A DNA stretch of 33,531 nucleotides. Origin: Candidatus Pullichristensenella excrementigallinarum. Lineage in GTDB: Bacteria > Bacillota > Clostridia > Christensenellales > Aristaeellaceae. The stretch is from positions 1 through 33,531 of the forward strand of contig DVMU01000186.1 in NCBI GenBank assembly GCA_018714825.1, written 5' to 3'. Both the position numbers and the translations under genes were made by a program. Under the pieces are notes generated by a model. That model worked only from the letters and a program-made list of their open reading frames with translations, was not told where the DNA came from and searched no databases. Shown here one piece after another: positions 26,927 to 33,531 of the stretch; the first letter of the stretch is position 1, and every line of letters starts with the position of its first letter.

Positions 26927-28008
26927 GAGAGCACCTCCTTCAACTGATCGTAGAGGACAATGGCGCACGCGGCTTCGACGACCGGCACCGCGCGCGGGAC
27001 GATGCAGGGATCGTGTCGCCCGGGAACCGAGATCTCCGTCTCTTCCTTTCGGGAGAGGGAGACGGTCTTTTGCTTTTTGGCAATGGACGGCGTGGGCCGC
27101 ACGGCCACGCGAAACAGCAGGGGCATTCCATTGGCGATTCCGCCTTGAATACCTCCGGAGAAATTCGTTTCGCAGGCAATTTCTCCGTCCTTGAGGCAGA
27201 AGGCGTCGTTGACTTCGCTGCCCAGGCGTTCGGCCGCTTCAAAGCCCAGCCCGAATTCCACGCCCTTGATGGCGGGAATGGAGAACAGAACGTGCGCCAG
27301 ATCGGATTCCAGGGAATCAAAGAACGGATTGCCTGTTCCTGCGGGAACGCCCGTCGCCCAGCATTCGATCACGCCGCCCACCGAATCCCCCTCGCGCTTG
27401 GCGCAGAGGATGGCCTCCCGCATCTTTTCCGCGGCCTCGGGATCGATCGTGGGCAGTTCGCGCGCGCAAAGCGCGGCGCGCGCCTCGTCAGAGAGGCGCA
27501 GAGGGTCCAAAGGCGCATCGTGAATTCCACGAATGGAAGCGATGCGGGCGGAAATTTCGATGCCCTGCGCGCGAAGGATCTGTTTGGCCACCGCGCCCGC
27601 GAAGACCAACGGCGCGGTGATGCGCCCGGAAAAGTGGCCGCCGCCGCGATAATCCTGGAATCCGCAATAGCGCATCTGCGCCGTATAATCCGCGTGCCCG
27701 GGGCGGGGGAGATCCCGCAGAAGCGAATAATCCCTGGAACGCGTGTCGCGATTGCGCAGAATCGCGCACAGCGGCGCGCCAGTGGTTTTTCCCTCAAAAA
27801 AGCCGCTGAGGATTTCGGGGAAGTCCTCCTCCCTGCGCGGGGTGGAAAGATTGCTGCGTCCCGGAGCGCGGCGCGAAAGCTCGAAGGCGATCGCGTCCAA
27901 ATCGAGGGCAAAGCCCGCGGGCAAACCGCTCAGGACGATGCCAATGGCCGGACCATGGGATTCTCCGAAGATGGAAAGTTGGAAATGCCGTCCCCATTCA
28001 TTGCTCAT
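26914..28008 (-). CDS. aroC: Chorismate synthase
   Basis: GRHFQLSIFGESHGPAIGIVLSGLPAG, RPGHADYTAQMRYCGFQDYRGGGHFSGR, ETNFSGGIQGGIANGMPL, GRHDPCIVPRAVPVVEA. Confidence 0.97.
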   Translation of the reverse strand: MSNEWGRHFQLSIFGESHGPAIGIVLSGLPAGFALDLDAIAFELSRRAPGRSNLSTPRREEDFPEILSGFFEGKTTGAPLCAILRNRDTRSRDYSLLRDLPRPGHADYTAQMRYCGFQDYRGGGHFSGRITAPLVFAGAVAKQILRAQGIEISARIASIRGIHDAPLDPLRLSDEARAALCARELPTIDPEAAEKMREAILCAKREGDSVGGVIECWATGVPAGTGNPFFDSLESDLAHVLFSIPAIKGVEFGLGFEAAERLGSEVNDAFCLKDGEIACETNFSGGIQGGIANGMPLLFRVAVRPTPSIAKKQKTVSLSRKEETEISVPGRHDPCIVPRAVPVVEAACAIVLYDQLKEVLSCRI

Positions 28009-29260
28009 GCACGCGCCCTCCCAATCTGACAAAATCGCCGAAGAAATCCGGGTAGGATTTGGCCACGCATTCGGCGCGGGGAATTTCCACCGGTCCCCGC
28101 GCGCCCGCGCCCGCGATCGCGAGGAACATGGCCATGCGATGATCGCCATAGCTCTCGGCCGCGCAGCCCTGCCATTCGCCTCCGCCGGAGATGATCAGCC
28201 GGTCGTCCCGGATTTCCGCCCTTGCGCCGAGCCGGGTCAGCTCGCGGCAGGTCGCCTCCAGCCGGTCGCATTCCTTGAGGCGCAAGCGCGCGGCGTTCTC
28301 AATCACCGTGACGCCCGCGGCCCGGGAGGCCACCAGGGCCAGGATGGGGATGATGTCCGGGCAATCCGCAGCGTCGATGGTCGTGCCGTGCAGATTTTGC
28401 GCGCGGACGAGCACGCGATCCCCTTCCCACACGGCCTCGGCGCCCATGCGGCCGAGAATATCCAGCACCACGCGATCGCCCTGCCGCGAATCCGGGGACA
28501 TGCCGCAAACCCAGATCCGGGCGCCCAGCGCATCCGCCGCCAGCCACACCGCAGCCTGCGACCAATCGCCCTCCACCTGGAAATCCACGGGGCGAAAGAC
28601 CTGACCGCCGGGCACGAAGTAGCCGTCCTCCCGGCAATCGACGCGGACGCCAAATCTTTGGAGCACCTCCAGCGTGCAATCGACATAGCTTGCCGATTGC
28701 AGGGGCGTGGTCAGGCGAATTCGGGAATCGCCTTCCAGAAGGGGAAGCGCCAGGAGAAGGCCGGTGACGAACTGGCTGGACACATCCCCGCGCAGCGGAA
28801 ATTCGCCGCTGTGCAGGCGGCCGCAAACCTGCAGATCGAGCTTCTCTCCAGGCGCTTTTTCCCAGGAGATCCCCTGCCGGACAAAGAGATCCCGATAGGG
28901 ATCGAGCGGGCGAGAGGCCAACCGTCCCCGGCCCCGAAAGCGCGCCCCGCCGCACAGCGCGAGCGAGAGCGGCAATAAAAACCGCAGCGTGGAGCCCGAT
29001 TCCAGGCAGTCGATTTCCGCGGGTGCGCACATCTCGCGGCGCGATGCAAACCGAAGGGCCTGCCCCTCCTCCCGGAAGGCGGCGCCCAGCGCCCGCAGGC
29101 CGGAAAGCGTGGCGCGGATGTCTTCGGATTCCGCCGGGGGGAAGACGGTGTTTCCTCCCGCCAGGGCGGAGCAGATCAGGGCGCGATGCAGGATGCTCTT
29201 GGAAGGGGGCGCCTGCACCTCTCCGGAGAGGGCACCGGGGAAAACTGTCAGGCGAGGCAT
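27998..29260 (-). CDS. aroA: 3-phosphoshikimate 1-carboxyvinyltransferase (EPSP synthase)
   Basis: PPSKSILHRALICSALA, SGSTLRFLLPL, DVSSQFVTGLLLALPLL, LKECDRLEAT, YGDHRMAMFLAIAG. Confidence 0.95.
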   Translation of the reverse strand: MPRLTVFPGALSGEVQAPPSKSILHRALICSALAGGNTVFPPAESEDIRATLSGLRALGAAFREEGQALRFASRREMCAPAEIDCLESGSTLRFLLPLSLALCGGARFRGRGRLASRPLDPYRDLFVRQGISWEKAPGEKLDLQVCGRLHSGEFPLRGDVSSQFVTGLLLALPLLEGDSRIRLTTPLQSASYVDCTLEVLQRFGVRVDCREDGYFVPGGQVFRPVDFQVEGDWSQAAVWLAADALGARIWVCGMSPDSRQGDRVVLDILGRMGAEAVWEGDRVLVRAQNLHGTTIDAADCPDIIPILALVASRAAGVTVIENAARLRLKECDRLEATCRELTRLGARAEIRDDRLIISGGGEWQGCAAESYGDHRMAMFLAIAGAGARGPVEIPRAECVAKSYPDFFGDFVRLGGRVHEQ

Positions 29261-30306
29261 TGTTCCACCCCCTCGAAGAATTCGCGGTTTGTGGAATAGA
29301 GATAACCTTCTCCCGACCTGCGCACGAGCACCACCGTCAGATGATCGCCCAGGTTCTTTTTGTCATTTTGGAGGGCGGCGCGCACCTTTTCCCAATCCAG
29401 CGCGCCCGCCCGCACCGGCAGGCCGATCTGCGCAAGACGCGCTGCGATGGCCTCGGCTGTTCCCGGCTCGGTCAGGCCGCGCGCCTGCGCCAGGCGGGTG
29501 ATCGCCAGCATTCCAAGGCCCACCGCCTCGCCATGGGTAAAGCCGGAAAAATTCTGCGAGGCTTCGATCGCGTGGCCCACGGTATGCCCGAAATTGAGCA
29601 GCATCCGCTCGCCCCGGTCGCGCTCATCCGTCTCGACCACGCGCCGCTTCCAATCGCAGGAACGGAAAAGGACTTCCTCGATCCGATCGGGATCCTGCAA
29701 AAGATCCAGAAGCGTGGGGTCAAACAAAAAGCCGTACTTGATCACTTCGCCCATGCCGTCCCGGAACACGCGCGGGGGAAGGGTCTGGAGCACATCCGGA
29801 TCGATCAAAACGAGCTTCGGCTGATGGAACGCGCCCACGAGGTTTTTCCCCCAGGGCATGTCCACGGCCACCTTGCCGCCCACCGAGCTGTCCACCTGCG
29901 CCAAGAGAGAGGTGGGAACCTGCACAAACGGCAATCCGCGCAAAAAGGTCGCCGCCGCGAAGCCGCCCAAATCGCCGATGACCCCGCCGCCCAGGGTCAG
30001 CACCAGATCCGCGCGGGTCAGGTGAAAATCGCTCATGGCGCGATAGATTTCCGGCAGCGTATCGAACCGCTTGGTCTGTTCCCCGGCAGGGAGCGCCAGC
30101 CGACGAACGCGCATCCCCATCTCGCGGAGGGAATTTTCGGCCGTCGCCCCATAGAGGGCGTCCACGTTTTGATCCGTCAACAGGAACGCGCGGCCACCTG
30201 CGCAGAACGGGCGAACTTTGGATCCCAGATCTTTCAAAAGTCCGCGCCCAAAGAGGATGTCGTAGCTCTTATCTCCCAAATGGATGGGAAGGCATCGGCT
30301 GTCCAT
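29248..30306 (-). CDS. aroB: 3-dehydroquinate synthase
   Basis: LTLGGGVIGDLGGFAAATFLRGLPFVQVPTSLLAQVDSSVGGKVAVD, NLVGAFHQPKLVLID, LNFGHTVGHAIEA. Confidence 0.96.
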   Translation of the reverse strand: MDSRCLPIHLGDKSYDILFGRGLLKDLGSKVRPFCAGGRAFLLTDQNVDALYGATAENSLREMGMRVRRLALPAGEQTKRFDTLPEIYRAMSDFHLTRADLVLTLGGGVIGDLGGFAAATFLRGLPFVQVPTSLLAQVDSSVGGKVAVDMPWGKNLVGAFHQPKLVLIDPDVLQTLPPRVFRDGMGEVIKYGFLFDPTLLDLLQDPDRIEEVLFRSCDWKRRVVETDERDRGERMLLNFGHTVGHAIEASQNFSGFTHGEAVGLGMLAITRLAQARGLTEPGTAEAIAARLAQIGLPVRAGALDWEKVRAALQNDKKNLGDHLTVVLVRRSGEGYLYSTNREFFEGVEQCLA

Positions 30307-30320
30307 GGTTTTTCCTCCCC

Positions 30321-31337
30321 TCAGGCGATCTTGCGGCCCACGGCCTGGGCGATGGTGCGCACATCCCGCATCAGATTCGCGAACACTTCCGGCTTGATGG
30401 ATTGCTGGCCGTCGCACAGCGCGTGGACCGGATCGTTGTGGACTTCGATCATCAGCCCGTCCGCGCCCACGGCAATGGCGGCCTTGGCCAAAGGCTCGAC
30501 CATCCACCATTTTCCGGTGGCGTGGCTGGGATCGACGAGCACCGGCAGGCAGCTCATCTTTTTGATCGCCGGGATGGCGCTCAGATCAATGGTATTGCGG
30601 GTGTAGGTTTCAAACGTGCGGATGCCGCGCTCGCAGAGGATGACGTTTTCATTGCCCTCGCACATGATGTATTCGGCGCTCATCAACCATTCCTCAATCG
30701 TTGCGGAAAGTCCGCGCTTGAGGAGAACGGGCTTTTTGCAGCGGCCGAGCTGGCGCAAGAGGTCAAAATTCTGCATGTTGCGCGCGCCCACCTGGATCAG
30801 ATCGACTTCCTCTTCAAAGATGTCGATGTCGGCGGGGGACATAATTTCGGAGACAATGGGCATCCCCGTCTTTTCGCGCGCCTCGATCAGCAATTTGAGG
30901 CCGTCGTATTTCAGTCCCTGGAAGGCATAGGGGGACGTGCGGGGCTTGAACGCGCCGCCGCGCAAGAGGTTGGCGCCCATCCGCTTGACGTCGCCGGCTA
31001 CCTGACAGATCTGCTCCTCGCTTTCCACGGAACACGGCCCTGCGATGATGGTCAGCGCCTCTCCGCCGATCTTCACGCCGGATACGTCCACCACCGTGTC
31101 GTCGGGATGAAACGCGCGATTGGCTTTCTTAAACGGCTCCGCGACATGGATGATCTTTTCCACACAGGGATCGGCCTCAACCCTGGTGGGGTCAACCCGG
31201 GTGGTATCCCCGATCAGGCCCAGGATGGTGAGGTTTTTTCCATAGACAGGATTGACTTCCACGCCCATTTTTGTCAGTTTATCTGCCAATGCCTCGACTT
31301 GCGATTTTCCCGTGCCAGCCTTCAAAACGACGACCAT
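30321..31337 (-). CDS. aroF: 3-deoxy-7-phosphoheptulonate (DAHP) synthase, AroF/I-beta type with N-terminal regulatory domain
   Basis: MVVVLKAG N-terminal domain, IIAGPCSVESEEQI, GGAFKPRTSPYAFQGL, VLLKRGLSATIEEWLMSAEYI, VLVDPSHATGKWW. Start 31337 has the better SD spacing; 31343 is possible. Confidence 0.96.
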   Translation of the reverse strand: MVVVLKAGTGKSQVEALADKLTKMGVEVNPVYGKNLTILGLIGDTTRVDPTRVEADPCVEKIIHVAEPFKKANRAFHPDDTVVDVSGVKIGGEALTIIAGPCSVESEEQICQVAGDVKRMGANLLRGGAFKPRTSPYAFQGLKYDGLKLLIEAREKTGMPIVSEIMSPADIDIFEEEVDLIQVGARNMQNFDLLRQLGRCKKPVLLKRGLSATIEEWLMSAEYIMCEGNENVILCERGIRTFETYTRNTIDLSAIPAIKKMSCLPVLVDPSHATGKWWMVEPLAKAAIAVGADGLMIEVHNDPVHALCDGQQSIKPEVFANLMRDVRTIAQAVGRKIA

Positions 31338-31367
31338 AGCCATTTCCTCCTGTGTTTGGGGAGATAC

Positions 31368-31397
31368 AAAAAGGAGAGCTCCTTTCCGAGCTCTCCT
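31368..31397 (-). terminator. Attenuator-type intrinsic terminator upstream of aroF
   Basis: Minus strand AGGAGAGCTC-ggaaag-GAGCTCTCCT followed by TTTTT, inside the leader of the aro operon. Confidence 0.9.
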
Positions 31398-31424
31398 CAA
31401 CATCTCCCAAAAGATCTGTGCGGA

Positions 31425-31550
31425 TCAGATAAACGCTCTTTGGAAAGGAAGAATATCCATGCAGAAATAGCCGTAGCCAAAATAGCTACGGATCGTAAAG
31501 TAAAACGCGCACAGAACGCTTTTTACGCTACGCTTGCTGCAAAGATCCAT
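31425..31550 (-). CDS. Predicted 41-aa leader peptide rich in Phe/Tyr codons (attenuation of the aro operon)
   Basis: MDLCSKRSVKSVLCAFYFTIRSYFGYGYFCMDILPFQRAFI*; SD GGAGGAG 6 nt upstream; preceded by a consensus promoter and followed by an intrinsic terminator. Too short for the supplied ORF track. Confidence 0.85.
   Translation of the reverse strand: MDLCSKRSVKSVLCAFYFTIRSYFGYGYFCMDILPFQRAFI
31471..31491 (-). promoter_or_regulatory. Leader hairpin 1:2 (candidate pause/anti-antiterminator)
   Basis: Minus strand CCGTAGC-TATTTTG-GCTACGG, 7-bp perfect stem inside the aromatic codon run. Confidence 0.7.
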
Positions 31551-31587
31551 CCTTCTCCTCCAAAGTGTCTTTCAAATCCTTGCGAAC

Positions 31588-31616
31588 ATTATAGGGCGGA
31601 AGCGAAAATTCGTCAA
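31588..31616 (-). promoter_or_regulatory. Consensus promoter of the aro operon leader
   Basis: Minus strand TTGACG (31616-31611), 17-nt spacer, TATAAT (31593-31588). Confidence 0.85.
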
Positions 31617-31716
31617 GTAAATATTTTGCGCCGCCTTCGGAGAAGTTTTCGCAGCCCTTCTCCTTTTCTCTGAAAATCCGCAGATTTTCATGGAGCGGGT
31701 CAAAGAATTTTGACAC

Positions 31717-31744
31717 GCAAAAGAGGCGGTTTTTTCCGCCTCTT
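31717..31744 (-). terminator. Intrinsic terminator after the secreted protein gene
   Basis: Minus strand AAGAGGCGG-aaaaaa-CCGCCTCTT followed by TTGCG; short U-run. Confidence 0.7.
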
Positions 31745-31758
31745 CCTCGCGATCTCTA

Positions 31759-32283
31759 TTACGCTTCCTGGGTCTGCGCCTCTTCCATGAGAATCTCTAC
31801 GGCCAGCGCGTTGATCCTCGGCGGCAGGGACATGGTCATTACGCCGTTAAAATAGATCGTCACTTCCTGCCCCACTTCCAGGCCCATGCCTTCCGGAAGG
31901 GTTGCGAAGACATCGCCGTTCTCCTTGCTGGAGACCAGGATCCCCTCCTCGGAAACTTCTGCAACGGTGCCATGCACCGCATAGACGGAGATCTTATCCG
32001 CCGTGATCTGCGCCGGGCGGGAACGCGTCATCTGGCCATCGTAATCTACCAACGCATACTGCCCCGCGGCCAGGGAATCCTCCGTATTTTCAATTACCGT
32101 ATCCTCGGAAAGAAGAACCATGACTTCCCCGGAATCGCCCATATCCATCAGGATTCCGTCTTCCTGCACTTCAAGGATCCAACCTTCCAGATGGAAGGAC
32201 ATGATTTCCTGCGCGCCTTCCTCGGCAAATGCAAACGGGATTGCCAGCGCAAGGATCATAAGCAAAGCCAAGCATTTTTTCAT
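31759..32283 (-). CDS. Secreted protein of unknown function with internal duplication
   Basis: Signal peptide MKKCLALLMILALAIPFAFA|EE; two related ~65-aa halves; SD AAGGAGG upstream of ATG 32283. Confidence 0.85.
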   Translation of the reverse strand: MKKCLALLMILALAIPFAFAEEGAQEIMSFHLEGWILEVQEDGILMDMGDSGEVMVLLSEDTVIENTEDSLAAGQYALVDYDGQMTRSRPAQITADKISVYAVHGTVAEVSEEGILVSSKENGDVFATLPEGMGLEVGQEVTIYFNGVMTMSLPPRINALAVEILMEEAQTQEA

Positions 32284-32369
32284 ATCGTCAACCTCCTTGG
32301 TGAGCTTGTTTTGTTTGCTCACGCAAGTAAGACGAAGCAGGCCAAGAAACGGTTCCCTCGCAAAAAAGA

Positions 32370-33416
32370 TCATTCTATGGCGAGAATGCGGCCCTCCTCT
32401 CCGCTTCGATAGGCCGATTCCATGATGCGCTGCACGCGAACCGCATCCCGCGCGGGCACTTCCAGCCGAGCGCCGGTTAAGATCGAATGGGAAAAGCTCT
32501 CGATTTCGCGCGTGTAGAGGTTGCCGAATTCCCCGGGGATCTCCACGCCCGCCTCATCCTGATGATCCTGGCCGGGATCGTATTGCCGATCTCCTTCCAA
32601 AAACAGCGCGTTGAGGGCGCCGCCGTCTATCTGTCCGATGATGGTATCACCCATCAGCCTGCCGCGGGTGCCGAAAAATTCCATGCGCCATTTCGCGGCC
32701 TCGTCGGGAATGTTGAAATTGGTCTGCACCACGCACTGCGCGCCGTTTTCCATGCGCAGAAGCAGCGTGGAGGTGTCCTCGACATCGTAGGAAAAGGTAA
32801 TGGTTTCATTCAGGGCGGCAACGCGCGTGACGCGCATTCCGGTAATGTATTCCATCAAATCGATGGTATGCACGCCCATATCCATCATGCAGCCGCCGCC
32901 CGAGCGGGCTTTTTCCAGCCGCCAGTTGCCCGCGCCGTCGGGGAGCCATAGGGTAAATTGCGAATAACCGGAAACGACCTGGCCGATTTTTCCCTGCGCG
33001 ATGGCGTTTTTCATGTTGCGGACATGGCTGCCGAAGCGCATCATCAGGCCCGCGCCGATTTGCACGCCGCGCTGCGCGCAGTAATCCAGAACCTGCTGCC
33101 CTTCCGTGCTGGTCATGGCCACGGGTTTTTCCAGCAGAATGTGCTTGCGATAGTCCGCCGCCAAGCGCGCCTGTCGCGCGTGCTCGACCACGGGGGAGGC
33201 AATGTATACCGCGTCCACCTCGGGATCGCTCAAAAGATCCTCTTCGCGCGCATAGGCGCGCCGCGCGCCGTATTTTTGCTTGAGTTGTTCGGCAAAATCC
33301 TGTCGAATCTCCATTACGGCTACCAATTCGGCATTTTGCGCCTGAAGCATTCCGGGAATCGTGCGCCGATCCGCGATGCCGCCTGCGCCGATAACCCCCC
33401 AACGAAGTTTTTCCAT
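32370..33416 (-). CDS. Gfo/Idh/MocA family oxidoreductase
   Basis: LRWGVIGAGGIADRRTIPGM, VDAVYIASPVVEH, LLEKPVAMTSTEGQQVLDY, GGGCMMDMGVHTIDLMEYITG. Confidence 0.95.
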   Translation of the reverse strand: MEKLRWGVIGAGGIADRRTIPGMLQAQNAELVAVMEIRQDFAEQLKQKYGARRAYAREEDLLSDPEVDAVYIASPVVEHARQARLAADYRKHILLEKPVAMTSTEGQQVLDYCAQRGVQIGAGLMMRFGSHVRNMKNAIAQGKIGQVVSGYSQFTLWLPDGAGNWRLEKARSGGGCMMDMGVHTIDLMEYITGMRVTRVAALNETITFSYDVEDTSTLLLRMENGAQCVVQTNFNIPDEAAKWRMEFFGTRGRLMGDTIIGQIDGGALNALFLEGDRQYDPGQDHQDEAGVEIPGEFGNLYTREIESFSHSILTGARLEVPARDAVRVQRIMESAYRSGEEGRILAIE

Positions 33417-33466
33417 GGTTTTCGCCTCCAGATTCCATGCAATAAAGGAGCATTGTTCTCAGCAAA

Positions 33467-33496
33467 ATTATATAGAAAAAGCGAAATGCGCGTCAA
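33467..33496 (-). promoter_or_regulatory. Promoter of the Gfo/Idh/MocA gene
   Basis: Minus strand TTGACG (33496-33491), 18-nt spacer, TATAAT (33472-33467). Confidence 0.75.
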
Positions 33497-33531
33497 GGAA
33501 TTTTTTAACATATAGCGCGCGATTTGTTCTT

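Noticed and set aside
31340-31620. T-box upstream of aroF
   Set aside because: No TGGNACCGCG core and no Stem I landmarks; the leader ORF explains the terminator better.
30402-31673. 423-aa plus ORF opposite aroF and its leader
   Set aside because: Antisense to aroF and to the promoter/attenuator; no motifs.
31528-31716. 62-aa minus ORF overlapping the aro leader
   Set aside because: Different frame from the leader peptide, starts upstream of the mapped promoter, no SD; the 41-codon ORF fits the promoter, SD and terminator better.
1-33531. CRISPR arrays, prophage, transposons, toxin-antitoxin or defence islands
   Set aside because: No regularly spaced repeats, transposase/integrase motifs or defence-domain signatures noticed by eye; gene content is housekeeping.

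Overview
The window is a roughly 33.5 kb GC-rich chromosomal segment, probably from a Clostridia-type Firmicute. That lineage guess is an inference from the T-box, the FprA flavoprotein, the ECF S-component and the gene order. The gene content is mostly core metabolism and DNA repair. I saw no integrase, transposase, phage gene, CRISPR array, tRNA or rRNA. Plus-strand genes (574-10398): a Tyr T-box-controlled aminotransferase-tyrS unit, YigZ, ilvE, an RluA-type pseudouridine synthase, a Cof-type HAD, TrmL, YbaK, a small membrane protein, two tandem family-4-type uracil-DNA glycosylases, an acidic zinc-ribbon protein and a metallophosphoesterase. Minus-strand block (10543-16201): ECF S-component, coaX, ogt, an AlkA-like glycosylase, recD2, a candidate structured ncRNA with its own consensus promoter, and a YjjG-like HAD. 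Next come a cupin gene, rsmD-coaD-coiled-coil, paaK-ACT-alr and fprA. The last third is a nine-gene minus-strand operon for Phe/Tyr biosynthesis (aroF-aroB-aroA-aroC-pheA-aroE-aroK-aroQ-tyrA). The three observations I rate highest are: (1) an ORF-track-invisible 41-codon leader peptide upstream of aroF, with 8 Phe/Tyr codons in a 14-codon stretch, followed by an intrinsic terminator, which looks like ribosome-mediated attenuation where Firmicutes usually use T-boxes; (2) a ~215-nt structured RNA candidate (11472-11257, minus) whose predicted TSS falls exactly at the 5' arm of a 14-bp closing stem; (3) a T-box with a readable UAC (Tyr) specifier upstream of aminotransferase-tyrS. A tandem UDG pair in which the second copy has lost all four Fe-S cysteines is also notable. 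All calls come from reading the sequence; no database search or folding was run.
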